Shown: positions 1 through 11,071, numbered from the stretch's first letter. The stretch is 64,000 nucleotides of DNA from Myrica gale (GCA_963930655.1 OZ005608.1:18067271-18131270); one strand, 5' to 3'. Made by a program: numbers and translations. The notes: generated by a model from the letters alone, not told the origin.

Positions 1-992
1 GGGGGCCTTATGGTGTTAGTCTATGACGCTTTATTTCCAAAGGGTGGGATGACTTCAGTAAGCACATCAGATTTATGGTGGGAAATGGAGGAGGAGTTAG
101 TTTTTGGCATGATTGCTGGTGCGGCGATAGACCTTTGTCTCTTGCATTCCCGGTTGTTTTTTCTTTGTCGCGATGCAAAGAGGCTTCGGTGGCGGATTGT
201 TTGGTGGGGAATGGTGGCCATGCCGTGTGGGATGTTCCTTGTCTTAAACTGGCTAATGATTGGGAGTTAGCGGAATTTTCAGCCTTTTTCACCCATGTTT
301 ACGGGATGGAGATTAGAAGAGGTGTGGATGATAAGCTGTCTTGGATGGGGTCTACAAATGGGTTCTTCTCAGTGACGTCTATGTATTCTCTCCTTGTGGG
401 TGGAAATGGCTTGGCCTTTCCGTGGAAAGGGGTGTGGAGGTCGAAGTGCCCCATGAGGGTCTCCTTCTTTGTTTGGGAGGCTATGCATGAGAGAATTCTC
501 ACTACTGATAATCTGCGTCGTCGAGGAGTGTACATTGCTGATTGGTGCTATCTCTGTTGCAGTGACGGGGAATCAGTTAACCACTTGCTTCTTCATTGTC
601 CGGTGGCGCGAGGGCTTTGGACGCATGTTCTATCTATTGTGAATTTCTCTTAGGTTATGCCGGAAAAAGTGGTGGATGTGCTCTGGAGTTGGGAGAGAAA
701 GTTTTCCAACCCCTTTGGTAAGGCTATTTAGAGGATGATTCCGACATGTGTTTGGTGGTGCCTATGGAGGGAGCGTAATAACCGCTGTTTTGAGTAGGGT
801 TCTTTTCCTTTACCAATGTTACATGGCTTTTTTATGTTTACTCTTTTTGGTTGGGCTGATGCGGTTTAGGGTGCCCGTTTGTTGATTTTCAGGATTTCCT
901 TAGTTTTATAGCTTGTTTGGATGCGTGATTTCGGTATAGTCCCTTGTACTGTTTTCACATATCAATAAAATTATCTTGCTTATCAAAAAAAA
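1..992 (+). mobile_element. LINE (non-LTR retrotransposon), 3' end with poly(A)
   Basis: The 3' end of a plant L1-type LINE; its upstream part lies outside the window. The coding part gives the RT zinc-binding region, followed by an untranslated tail ending in a short A-run at 985-992. The same protein layout and a similar tail sequence occur on the other strand at 33919-36620, so two copies of one family are present. The reading frame is broken by stops after position 653, so this copy is dead. Confidence 0.85.
75..890 (+). pseudogene. LINE reverse transcriptase C-terminus (zf-RVT) pseudogene
   Basis: The open part (75-653) encodes FWHDCWCG, then WKGVWRSKCPMRVSFFVWEA, then CYLCCSDGESVNHLLLHC. 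This is the usual order for the zinc-binding domain at the C-terminus of plant LINE reverse transcriptases (WK..CP.K..FF.W, C..C, HLL.HC). A stop at 651-653 interrupts it, yet the same protein goes on in frame with CVWWCLWRERNNRCFE and LFGWADAV, with more stops near 730, 795 and 870. The catalytic RT core would lie before position 1. The homologous copy at about 34.4-34.9 kb has the matching FWHDVWCGDNPLSLSYPVAY segment. Confidence 0.85.
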
Positions 993-1189
993 GATATTGC
1001 CAATGAAAGGGAGTAAATGATGTCCAAAGGGCTGGAAAAGGAGGTGTAGGTGCGAATTCCAAATAGTAGAGGCCATCAACTTCATGCCCTATACCAATTA
1101 TCTATTGAGTCACAAAATCTTGAATTATACAAATAGAAGGGTAAAGGCTTACTGAGTAGTGAAGATTTTAGTACTTCTATTAATATATA

Positions 1190-1640
1190 TTAGAATATAA
1201 ATTGTTTAAGTCCCACATCGGTTAAGAATGTGAGTTCTGTGTGAATTGAGTCCTATAAAAAGGCCCTTTTATGTACAAGTTAAATACACCTTGAGAAATA
1301 AAGATGTAGCTCATTGAACTTTCTATGATGGACGTAGGTCTCTCCAAACCGAACCACCTTAAGTCTTCTCTCTTTCTCTCTCATTTTTCTCTTATTTCAA
1401 CAATATATAACGAATTTAATAGAACCGGAACACCTAAAACAGACAACAACTCATGGTTGAGGGCACAACTAGTAATCCCCAAGCCTTTGACCTTAGGAAG
1501 AGAACTATTGGCCAGGGTAACACTTTACGAAGGCTTACTAGGATGATAGTCATCCAAGTGAGTGGACACACTAGTCCTTTGTTCATTGACACTAGGAGTA
1601 ATGATTGAAAGATTGGTAGTGGATTTGGATGAAAAAGACA
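1190..1640 (+). repeat. LTR-like fragment with TATA box, followed by gag-like remnant
   Basis: The motif TCCCACATCGG (1211-1221), a TATAAAA box at 1254-1260 and a following pyrimidine-rich leader are typical of plant LTR promoters. From about 1453 a broken frame reads MVEGTTSNPQAFDLRKR and then LFIDTRSND, with stops, which looks like a short gag-type remnant. I could not find the LTR ends or a partner LTR, so this is a fragment and its family is unknown. Confidence 0.4.
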
Positions 1641-2205
1641 ATGAAGATCCATACCTGACTATGGCATAGTAATAGTGCTCCATATAAAAAAAATGGCATA
1701 GTAATAGTGGAAATGGTTACAATAGCCCATTGACGGTCTAGGTACTGAACATTCTCATCTCGAGAGATATAAATCATATTATGCATAGTAGTATCAATTG
1801 GGAGATCCTGCTGGAGCATAGAACTGGAGAAGACCCCAATAGGAGTATCGTCATGAGCAAAAAGCCTGATGAGCTGCAGTTGTGGGTCTCCCATGAAGAT
1901 CCCAACCAAAATCAACTTTGGCCTCCTTGACCTTTATGAATCCCTCCAGAATCTCTACCACCGTGATAACTTCAGCCTCCACAACCCCGTGACCCCTTCT
2001 CAATGTATTCTTACCACCACGTGATGCAAGAAAGATAGCCCTCCCTATATAAATACCAGAGTCGCTCACAAAGTATGACCGTGAAGGTAAGCATATACCT
2101 TGTGCAAGTTGGGTAGGTTAGATCTACATAGGATCTGATCACGTTTTCTCAAACTCAGGTTGAAGGGTACTAAGAAATTGGATAAAATCCCCTGAAGTGA
2201 GGCAA

Positions 2206-2257
2206 GGGATATAGCTCAGTGGTTGATGGCACCTTGACATGGTGAAAGTCATCATGC
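2206..2257 (+). tRNA. trnV-GAC (pseudo): Truncated plastid-type tRNA-Val(GAC) pseudogene
   Basis: The sequence has the acceptor 5' strand and D arm (GGGATATAGCTCAGTGG) and an anticodon arm CACC-TTGACAT-GGTG with anticodon GAC. From memory it matches chloroplast trnV-GAC closely, apart from one missing base after the D loop. Similarity stops after GAAAGTCATCA: there is no T arm and no 3' acceptor strand, so it cannot fold into a working tRNA. No plastid rRNA or other plastid flank was recognised. It is probably a small plastid DNA insertion in nuclear DNA. Confidence 0.5.
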
Positions 2258-2762
2258 TGTTTTTCCAACTTCAAAAGATCAGAAGTGGCTTATATAGGTT
2301 TCATTCCTCCAGAAGTCCCATCATCCGAGTACAGAAAGGGGATAGACTCTGCATGCCTTGCTCCGGACCAAAATACTGCTTGCAATTATCATACAATCCA
2401 GTAATGTTCTCAAATTCCCAGGAATGAGTGTGAGTTGATCCTAAATGGGTTTGGCAGTCACAAGGTATAACAAAGTGCCACCAATATCAGCCTTAATAGT
2501 AGCAATTGGAGGGACATAATCTGATGGTATGTTGACGCCAATGAGTGAAATAGCCAGATTCACAACCCGGTATCACAACCAGTTGTCTTCCTAGAGAAGA
2601 CAATAACAGAACAGCTACCCAGAACATAAAGCGGTGTCACTATCACAGACTGATACAGATGAGGGTACAAATCCATTATCAGAAACTACTGAAATTTTTC
2701 TAAGACATCGAAGGTCAAACACAATGAATCGAGTTATATTTGCCAACAGACCTGGAATTTCC

Positions 2763-2826
2763 AGAAAACCTAGATATACGGGGAACATGAAGACAGAAAA
2801 CCTAGATACACGGGGAACATGAAGAC
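2763..2826. repeat. Tandem duplication, 2 x 32 bp
   Basis: Positions 2763-2794 are repeated directly at 2795-2826 with one mismatch (GATATACGG against GATACACGG). It lies in degenerate retroelement-like DNA. No function is evident. Confidence 0.85.
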
Positions 2827-3148
2827 AGCCATGGAAAAACAAATCCAACTACCACAGAACAGACTGACCATCCAATATCATGAGCCTACTACGGTACTAC
2901 CCACTAATCCTACTAGCAGTCTCAAGCCCCTCCAATTCTCAGGGCATTCACAGCATCTGGACGACGGTGGACAGTACCATCATCTCTGTAGAACCAGTGA
3001 TGATAACACCACGTGGATCATATTTGGTCATAGGACCTACATAATCGCTATTGGCTTCGACTTATAAAAATGCAGTAAACAATGGGGTAATAGAAGGTTT
3101 CAAGAAGGGTTCCTTGTACTCTCACTCACACAGCTAGCATCACTCAGA

Positions 3149-3400
3149 GGGCTCTGATACCATGTCTCTGAAAGAAATAGAGAATAGGAGTGAAGAAATG
3201 GATTGGGATGACAGGTAACATCAGATTTTTTTTTTTACATTCAATGTGGTCTTAGTGCTTTTTATGAAGAGAGAAAAAGCCTATGGAATATTCATACTCA
3301 TTTACCTGCCATGTGATACCTTAACAAATGGCAATCGTCTAGAAGGTATGGGAATATACAAGACCAAATACTTCTCTGCACATACTCACCTTTTCTTTCT
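3149..3400 (-). mobile_element. Copia-type primer binding site with adjoining LTR fragment
   Basis: Read on the - strand, 3162-3149 is TGGTATCAGAGCCC, the initiator-Met tRNA primer binding site used by many Copia elements. It follows directly on a sequence ending GAGACA, as an LTR would. The presumed 5' LTR lies at 3163 to about 3400 and contains a TTTTTATGAAG promoter-like stretch. The internal region would run toward lower coordinates (about 1600-3148), but I could not recognise gag or pol there and found no second LTR. Confidence 0.5.
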
Positions 3401-5153
3401 CTAATAGTGAGTAATGAGTGAGCTGTAATGATGGGCTCTACGTTTGACGGGTTCTTCTGCATTACTAAGGAGATTTAGCGTCTCTTAGACCTCATACTCA
3501 GATTCTATGCTCTGTCTATCCAATGTCATCAGAAAACCTTTAAGCCCATTACCTAGGTGATAACAGGCCACCAACAAACTGCTTTGCCAAGACTGTCAAG
3601 TGGGGGCATTGTTGAGTGTGATGAATTCAATCTGGGATAGTGCTGGATATACTCAAGTTGTATCAGTGGTCTGACATTTGTAGATGAAGAGAAGATTTCG
3701 AACCGAAGTTTCAAATACCATTGTGATGACTAGATCAGCAACTCAAAGATCATGGTCGATTTGGGCTAGAGGGTTTGATTCCATCCAATAGACTGTTTGA
3801 AACCTGATTGAGACCTTTCTGAGAATGCATCCACGGCCCTTCTTACCTGGCTCAATCCTTTTATAAGCTAGAACTGGAGATGGATTTAAGGCAGGAGTTG
3901 AAATGCGTATTGTCTCTAGTTGTGGTAAGTTATTTGGTCGTAATGTCTTTATCCACGTAGTCTATCTCCAGTTGAGTTTTTCTAGCAGAGCTTTGCTTTT
4001 GTCTGAGTTGGATCTTTACACCCAAGCTTCCTCGGTCTCTCGTAAGTTTGCCCGGTAACAAGATTTAGTGTTTTCCTTCTATTGGGGATCACTGGAAGAA
4101 AATATTTGGTAGTCTATTAAAATCAGCACTTCTGTTTTGATTTCTGTTTTTTATATAGGAAACAGTTGCACCGCATGACATGTGAGTATGAAAAGCCAAA
4201 ATTTATGAATGTGAGGTGATCTACCAAGGATAGCAATTTTACTGTGGAGTTAACGAATTTGTTTCTGACCATCAAAATAGATTTAAGCCTATTTGTTTCT
4301 TCCTTTCTGTATGATGGATAGACCCAACTATTTATCCCGGTCATATGCAACTGGACTTTGGAGAAGTTGGCTGATGTTTCCTGTCTACCAAGAACTTATG
4401 CTAGGAGAGAAGATTTTGGCGTTGCTATATTCATGATAACGGGACAATAGCACAGGCTATAGAGCATATTACTGGGATTCTGGATGACATGAACCAAAGT
4501 TTTCCGACTCGGGCTACAGCTTGTCTCAAGGGGATAAGGGCATCTGATAGTCGAAGAAAAATGACTGGGATTCTGGTGACATTCTGTACGGCACTGCAGA
4601 GCTGCACTGGCCAGATTGCCCTGTGGTCTCAGGTTTTTCTTGCGTGGGATGAGATAGACATTTGTTCAACTAAGGGGATAATGGTGCCCATAGCCATATT
4701 GGCCAAACCTAATCAAGCCGTTAGGAGAAAGGTGTGGTAGGATCTTGGTTTTGTTGTCAATCAAAAGGCTCAGGTGGAAAAAAGAAAGAAAAATTCTTCA
4801 TCTTTCCTTCGCTCAAAGTTTGCATGTTCCCCTACAAATGAAAAGGTGAAAAAGAAAAGAAAAAGAAAAAAATGTGCCTGTTACCGTGAAACTCAAACCT
4901 TATGTTTTTATTTTTAAAAAAATATGCCTGGTAGTTATTGATAGAGATTGCCTCTAACAGGGTTTCAAATTAAGAAAGAACTTTTGACCATTTTTGTTGG
5001 AGTATCTGGTGGCTAATCGGCTACTGTCTTTCGAGTCTATAATGTTGATATGGCATGTTTTTATTCTAGTTTTGGTACACAAATTGCTCTGTACTTCAGT
5101 TTCTATTATTCACACATATTGTTCCCAACGAAAATGCCTCCATTTTTTGTCAG
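3401..5153. other. No recognisable gene; degenerate repeat-like DNA
   Basis: Only short, family-less ORFs occur here (for example 4489-4740 on +). None shows a known motif. I looked here for the missing 5' exons of the PIGW-like fragment at 5154 and found none. Confidence 0.5.
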
Positions 5154-5527
5154 GTGATGTCAATAATAATGCTTTCTGCTTACGTTCCTGGAAGTAAAAC
5201 TTCAATACTTGAGGAAGCATTTAACCGGAACTTACTGAGTGCCTTTCTTCTGGTAAACAGGATATCTAGTTATACTCGCAATGTATTTCCCTCTTAGGCT
5301 CAAGGAAATTATTCTTTTGTGCACTTTTTCTTTACGTAACAGACTAATAATCAAATTGTCGTTTTAATTTGCAGGCTAACTTGCTTACTGGGCTGGTAAA
5401 CTTGTCTGTAGATACCCTGTATGCGTCCTCCGTCGCAGCCCTTTTTATCTTGGTCGTCTATGCTTCTGTTTTGTCAGCTGTTGTTGGAATTGCTGATTTT
5501 CATGGCATTAGGCTGAAGTTTTGGTAG
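5154..5527 (+). pseudogene. PIGW: 3' fragment (last two exons) of a PIGW/GWT1-like gene
   Basis: Exon A (5154-5252) begins after an AG and ends before GTAAAC. It encodes VMSIIMLSAYVPGSKTSI and then LEEAFNRNLLSAFLL. Exon B (5375-5527) follows an AG and encodes ANLLTGLVNLSVDTLYASS and so on to GIADFHGIRLKFW and a TAG stop. This is the membrane-spanning C-terminus of the ER inositol acyltransferase PIGW/GWT1 (Arabidopsis At4g17910 type), which acts in GPI-anchor synthesis. Both exons are open and the splice sites are good, but no upstream exon coding for the remaining several hundred residues was found in the preceding 5 kb. It is therefore most likely a partial duplicate. Retention of the intron argues for DNA-level duplication, not retroposition. 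A working gene would need very distant upstream exons. Confidence 0.75.
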
Positions 5528-5571
5528 GGCAACCATTGTCTGTAGATTTTTCCTTTGGTTAAGGATAATCA

Positions 5572-5769
5572 GGTTGTGTTTGTGTTGTAAAATTTTAGTG
5601 TTGTTAAAATTTTAGGTATTGGGTTTAGTGAAAAAGTGAAGAGAGAAGTAATTTTTTATATTTTTGTAGTAAATAGTAATGATTTGATGGGGAGAGAGAG
5701 ATTATATTGTAATATTTAATTGTGTTAAAATTTTAGAGGGGGTAAAATTTTGGTACACAAACGCACCCC
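5572..5769. mobile_element. Short MITE-like element with imperfect terminal inverted repeats
   Basis: The left end GGTTGTGTTTGTGTTGTAAA and the reverse complement of the right end, GGGGTGCGTTTGTGTACCAA, match imperfectly, and both arms continue into AATTTTA. The interior (GAGAGAGA, ATGATTTGATG) resembles the reverse complement of the Harbinger-like MITE at 22286-22593. The target duplication could not be fixed. Confidence 0.4.
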
Positions 5770-5950
5770 AATTGAATTATCTAAAAAAATTCAGCTCCTT
5801 GTCAGTTCACGTTACGTTCCCAAAAAGAGCAAAAGAATACATAAAAGAAATACTTAAAAAGTCATGATGCAAGTCAATGTGTCCGGAGAAATTTCTATTT
5901 TGGGTGACTAGGAAAATTTAGCCACTTCTTCACGTGCATCGGGCACGGAC

Positions 5951-6411
5951 TAGGATTGCACAGAATCGGCCCTCAGACCGGACCGACCGAATCGGATTTG
6001 TGGTCCTAGTCGTACAAATTCGGTTAGGTTCAGACCGGATTTAGAAAATTGGTTATATCCGGAACGGTCCAGGCCTTTTGGGATTCGATCTGGACCAGAC
6101 CGAATCAGATTTATTAATAAATTTTTTATTTTTAAATTTTTTTTAATACAAACTTAAAACTTTTACATTAAAACTATGTGTTTTGAGTTTTTTGATCATG
6201 CCTTTCCCCTTCAATTAATTTTTTTTAATCTTAAGATGTAAGCTAAAAATGAAAAAAAAAAGTTTAGGGAAAAAAAAAGAAACCGATTTGGGACCACTTA
6301 TAAGTGGTCTAACCGGATCGTTTTGGATCGGACCAATTATAAAGTGGTCCGGTCCGGTCTGACCGGATTTCAATCCAAAAATCGGACTGGATTTTTGGTT
6401 ATGCAGCCTTA
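5951..6411. mobile_element. Non-autonomous hAT-type element
   Basis: The ends are TAGGATTGCAC on the left and, reverse-complemented, TAAGGCTGCATAACC on the right. The flanking 8-mers are GCACGGAC (5943-5950) and GCTCGAAC (6412-6419), which agree at 6 of 8 positions, as expected for an old hAT target duplication. The interior has mirrored GGTCCGGTCCGG and GACCGGATT motifs around an AT-rich centre. There is no coding capacity. Confidence 0.65.
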
Positions 6412-6419
6412 GCTCGAAC

Positions 6420-6959
6420 ATATTTGACCCAATATCTGCATGTATTGTGTTCAACGGCACATCTTGAGTGCATAGCTAACCCAAGTGGGCGTCGGGAGAC
6501 ATTGCTGAAACTGATCCTTGAGAGTTGAGGACCCAAAGGCAAAGGCAACATCTGTGATCAGTACTGTTTCCATTATTTTTCTTTCCCTTTCTGTAATTAT
6601 TAAGAGAAGTTGTTCCCTTGTACGTTGGTAAAACATATATCCCTTTGTGAAAAAGCATTAGGATTGCAGAAGCCAATGATGGAAACCATGGTCCCTATGG
6701 CACACACGACATCGGCCTGGCAATCCTCTTATCATGCACATGAAGCTGCACGTTGTTTTCATATCATCATATTCCCGTATATCCTCAACCGGAAGAAAAC
6801 AATCTGCGACTCGTACTCTGGTGTCTTTCTTCGTTCGTGTAAAATTGGCGTAGATTTGCCTCGCATGTTCCACTTGCACGGAGGAAATAGTACTAGGAGA
6901 TAAAAAAAGGTGCCGAAAGCTTTTGGAAAAAAGAAAAAGGAGCCTGAAACTGTTTTCCA
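6420..6959. other. Spacer between two hAT-type elements
   Basis: Several overlapping short ORFs occur on both strands. None has a known motif. I see no gene here. Confidence 0.4.
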
Positions 6960-6967
6960 AAACAACC

Positions 6968-7803
6968 TAAGGGTGAGTACCGGAACCGATGGACCCATTC
7001 CGGCTCCGGTTCCAGTACTCACCGGAATCCGGAAATTCCGGTTCCAAAACTGAATGAAAATCAAATAAAACACATTTCCACACCAGCATTCTGAGCATCG
7101 CCGGTTAGCCCGTGACCATCGCAGTCCAAGCCACCATATCCTTCACAGGCAAGTCATGAAACAATCCTCCCGCCGATCCCATGTCTCCACTCTTTGCATA
7201 CGCGACAATCAACTCAGTCCATGAAATCACGTCTCTCTCCTCCATTTCGTCAAACATTTTGCGCCCACAATCCAAAAATCCACATTTCACATACATATCA
7301 ATCATAGTATTACCAACAAACATATCAAAATTGTCTGCACATGAATTTGCCGCCCCAAATATATGTCAACAACTGCGCCACAAGCCTTGAAAAGAGCAGA
7401 GAACATGAACGAGACCCACACAAAATCCCACTCCCACATGCCCTTCAATCTCCGCACCTCTCTTAAGAGCTCTGCCTCATCATCGACGATTTCGGGAGGG
7501 TAGGAGAGAGCTGAGAGATCTGAGAGACAGAGAGCTGAGAGATCTGAGATCCGTGGGAGGGACGGTGGCCGGAGCAAGTGGTGGGACGGCTGTCGCGACT
7601 CGCTGGCGGCAGGCGGCGCGGAGGGGTCCTGGGGAAATTTCGCCAAGGCTGAAGGGAAAATGGGATTGAGAAATGCTGAAATGTTGTCTGGTCTGTCTTC
7701 GTATTTTGACCCAGGTCACCTTTCTTTTCTTTTTTTTTTTTAAAAAAATAGAATTGGAAAATTCCGGCATTTCAGCGAAAACCGGAATAAATTCTCACCC
7801 TTA
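6968..7803. mobile_element. hAT-type element with a captured host-gene fragment
   Basis: The left terminus TAAGGGTGAGTACCGGAACC and the reverse complement of the right terminus, TAAGGGTGAGAATTTATTCC, share the first 11 bases. They are flanked by a perfect 8-bp duplication AAACAACC at 6960-6967 and 7804-7811, the hAT signature. The subterminal CCGGTTCC/GGAACCGG motifs are shared with the elements at 18531 and 23340, but the interior (about 7080-7690) is not. It holds a PPR-gene fragment joined to unrelated GAGCTGAGAGATCT-repeat DNA. The element lacks a transposase and must have been moved in trans. Confidence 0.85.
7105..7460 (-). pseudogene. Captured PPR-protein fragment inside a hAT element
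   Basis: On the - strand the segment reads SALFKACGAVVDIYLGRQIH, then FVGNTMIDMYVKCGFLDCG, then KMFDEMEERDVISWTELIVA, then VKDMVAWTAMVTG and a stop. These are plant PLS-class pentatricopeptide repeats, similar as I recall to the At5g44230 group. The two parts lie in different frames, so there is a frameshift near 7318. PPR proteins bind organelle RNA, but this piece holds only about three motifs with no start and no C-terminal domain. It sits wholly between the termini of the element at 6968-7803, so it was captured. Upstream on the same strand is non-PPR sequence with two copies of an AGAGCTGAGAGATCTGAGA repeat, so the captured insert is chimeric. Confidence 0.75.
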
Positions 7804-7811
7804 AAACAACC

Positions 7812-8321
7812 CGGGAGTAAGGAAAGTTGGAAATGGTGTGTATGAGATTCGGACGCGGTTAATTGCTGGTAAAAAAATGTACTTTTACGAGGGGTGAAGC
7901 TGCTAGTCACATGGATTACACTGCAGAGAATCTGACACCTTGGACCCTGGTCCAACTTCAACCAGCACCTTGTTCATATGTCCTCGTCACTAGTTACGTC
8001 TACACATTTCACAGATTTATATGTATTATCTCTCAACCACGCAGCTCTGAGCAACTGAGTTTATCATACATAATGTAAAACCAAAGAGGCCCACAAACGA
8101 AAAGGGAATCCATATACTCGATTAGAGATCATGAAATATAAGCTATAGAAGTTGAACGTCCAAATTAATCGACTTGTTTTTTTTTCCTAGTTGAACAAAT
8201 ATAGAAGTTCTGAATTAAGGTTGAAAATTGTAGCTTTAGGGTTTAGCAAGTAGCTTATCATTTTTTAATTAGGGCTACGTCCTATTCTGGTTTTGCTAAT
8301 AATTTTTCTATCTAAGCGGGC

Positions 8322-8352
<31 letters not shown>

Positions 8353-8751
8353 GTATCTTTGAGGATAATGTAGGAGTTGGTGATTCCTGTGGGGTTCCAG
8401 GCACCAATTAATAATATGGTATAAAAGGGCTACGTCCTTTGTGTTGGAGGTAGTAAGCAAGCTTCCTTGTACATGTCGCATGGGTCTAAGAAACGCAACC
8501 CAATGCCTGAAATCAGAGGCTTAGTCCTTATTTTGATCAGTAGTGCTTCCACCTTCTGGACAACTCATTTTCAGTACCAGTGTTGACACTGATTTCCCCT
8601 GTGTGCATTTTGACGATTATATGTATATATCGTAAACCTAAATGATAAGCAATCACCAATTCCCATGTTAATACACTTGCCAACCCAGATAATTATCTAT
8701 GGGAGGCACTTAATTATATTGTGTAAAGTGGCCCTCGCAGATTCATCAAGA
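7812..8751. other. No gene recognised; contains an (AT)n tract
   Basis: An AT dinucleotide run lies at about 8327-8353. Nothing else in the stretch could be assigned. Confidence 0.5.
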
Positions 8752-9991
8752 TGTTGGCTTTTGTGCATTATCGATATTTTGATGATTTCAACAAATGGAT
8801 TAAATTTACAAATTGGACATCTTCAAAGACAAAGACGTTTTCATCAAAGAGCCAAAGACAAGAAGATTTCAGATCTAGAAGATGCAAGGAGCTCAAAAGT
8901 GAAGATTCAAGACTTTAGGGTATAAACCTTGTAACTCTTAGTTTCACTGTTGACAAGGATTTGAATCATACTACATATCTTTCAAAACGTGCATAAACCA
9001 TTTTACCTCTTACTTGAAAGATCAAAACATTTTAAATGGTTTCAAAACACCCCAATCAAACTCTTAAACCTTTTGTATACTTATGGGAAGTTAGTCTTTA
9101 AAATTGGGTGTTTCAAAGTGATAAAAAACGTGGTTAATTCAACAGGATCATGTGCTTAAGTTGAGGAAGTCGATCGGCTAGTAATCAGTTATTTTTGAAA
9201 ATATAGTCGTTCTGATTTTGACATTATTAACGTTGGGTAACGGTAATTTTAAGCGGTCGACCGGTTCATATAGCAGTCGACCGACTCGTTTTGACAGACG
9301 ACCCTCAACGGCTATAAATGACTAGTTTTCATATGTGGACTATATAAAGACCCTTTACGTCCAAAATTAAGAGAGAACGATCACATATCATTTCTATACT
9401 TTGAGAAATATCTTAAACCTTTCTATTTCATTTTTCTCATATCATTCACACAAATCACACTTTCTTATCTTTGTTATTGTGTGAATCAAAAGATAGAGCT
9501 TTCCATTTTCTTATACACTCTTTGAGAGAGTTTGTTTCTTGTATCTGCCTATCCAAAAGAGGTATTTCCTTTAGTGAGATTGTTCACTAAAGAATAAGCT
9601 TAGAGAGGGTATATCTCAAGCTTGGTTGAGTTGTGAGTGGTGAGCCTGAAAATCACTTGGGTTGTGAGTGTTGAGCCCGAAAAAACACTTGTACGGTTCT
9701 CTAGCACCCGGAAGCTAGTGTGTACACTATTTCGAAGATAGTAGGAAAACCTCAAGGCACGGTAAAGGAGCTTGAGGGGTGGATGTCGGCAGGTTTGTCG
9801 AACCACTTAAAAATCTCGTGTTTACTTTTTTAATTATTCTTTTTACATTTAGCACTTATTTACTTATTGCTTCAATATACTTGTGCTAAATTAGACTTTA
9901 CTTTGTAAACACGACATTAAGGGTTAAAAGCGAAAAAGTTTGGAAGCCCAATTCACCTCCCTCTTAGGTTGCCTTAATCCTAGGACTTACA
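8752..9991 (+). mobile_element. Solo LTR, family A copy 1
   Basis: A 1240-bp unit begins TGTTGGCTTTTGTGCA and ends CCTAGGACTTACA. It is flanked by a perfect 5-bp duplication CAAGA (8747-8751 and 9992-9996). It contains a TATATAAAG box (9341-9349), with A-rich and repetitive sequence downstream. No gag, pol, primer site or second LTR lies beside it, so it is a solo LTR left by LTR-LTR recombination. The same unit occurs in reverse orientation at 37347-38622 and 46101-47353, with a fragment near 19014-19262. Confidence 0.85.
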
Positions 9992-10962
9992 CAAGATCCA
10001 CCGCTGGATCATACAAATCACATTGTGAAAGGCCCTTGATTAGAAAGTTTCCAATTCTCCAAGCTGATCAAGATCTGAATTTAGAATCCATGCATGACTT
10101 GTAGAGTGCGCAATGCGTTGTCAACCACATGTTACCCTTAGTGATTATCTGTATGAGAATCTAGGGTACGTGAGCCAGTCATTTCCTGCAAAAAACAACA
10201 CAGATTTGAATGTCAGGGTTGAAAATCCGGTTTAAACCCTATTAACACCTAGAGTGGATGAATATGTGTTTTCCCTTTAATTACAAATTCAATAACAATT
10301 TTAAAACATGTTCTAAAATTGTTCAGTCAAGATATGCATAATAATCAACAAATAGGAAGCGGAAAATTAAATCAAACTTCAATCACACAAAGAAACAAGA
10401 ATTTGCTGACGAAATGGAAAACCTTTGAAATATCATTCAAAGGAAAAACACTCCGGGTTAGCAGCCACCTAGAATCTATGAAATTTTTCCAAGGGCGCTC
10501 GAGCATTTATTGAACGCTGGTTGAACGTGATGAAGACTTTTGACATACAATCAACTCTAACTCTTGAACAAATGTGAGACCAAAATTATAACTCAATCAA
10601 GTCATATTTTGACAGGAAATTTTGTCAATACAAAAATTCACTAAAATGCACTAAGAGGTTGCTCTTGCACAGCTTAATTGTTCTGTTGTTTGTATGCATA
10701 TTTCTATATAGATTTGGGTCCCCCGCACCGTCTGCTTTGCAGAAACTGTGCCGGTCTTCAACTATCTATATGAAATCGGGAAGGAAGTCAAAAAAGGGAA
10801 GAGAGAGGAACCGATTTCTTTTTCCTTCACTTTTTGAAGGAGAAAAGCACAACTCCTTTTCTGCCCTCTCACGTGCACCGTATCCCTCACTTCACATTAC
10901 CCTCCCCCAAAAGTTTAACCTTCTCTTTTTCAGAAGTTCAGCAATAGGGTTCTGCTGACTGC
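9992..10962. other. Upstream region of the bHLH gene; no gene recognised
   Basis: AT-rich DNA with no recognisable coding sequence. The 99-codon ORF at 10659-10958 on + has no known motif and lies in the probable promoter of the bHLH gene. Confidence 0.45.
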
Positions 10963-10970
10963 TATAAAAT
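10963..10970 (+). promoter_or_regulatory. Putative TATA box of the bHLH71-like gene
   Basis: TATAAAAT lies 102 bp before the start codon at 11072. That spacing fits a short 5' leader of roughly 70-80 bases. The assignment rests on motif and position only. Confidence 0.5.
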
Positions 10971-11071
10971 GATTGCTGAGTATGAATTGGAACTAGTAAC
11001 AGTGTTGGGTCATAAAAGTTCAAGTCCATTTTGAAGGCCGGGGCAGAAACTAGAGAAAGACTTGGATAAAA

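Noticed and set aside
1600..3148. Minus-strand ORFs (72-107 codons) considered as Copia gag downstream of the primer site
   Set aside because: None shows a gag, zinc-knuckle or protease motif, so no gag was called.
8752..9991. A 1.24-kb repeat first suspected to be a new DNA element
   Set aside because: TG..CA ends, a 5-bp target duplication and an internal TATA box, with two more copies of the same form, make a solo LTR the best explanation.
10659..10958. A 99-codon ORF with a hydrophobic N-terminus upstream of the bHLH gene
   Set aside because: No family motif, and it directly abuts the TATA box of the bHLH gene; chance ORF in a promoter.
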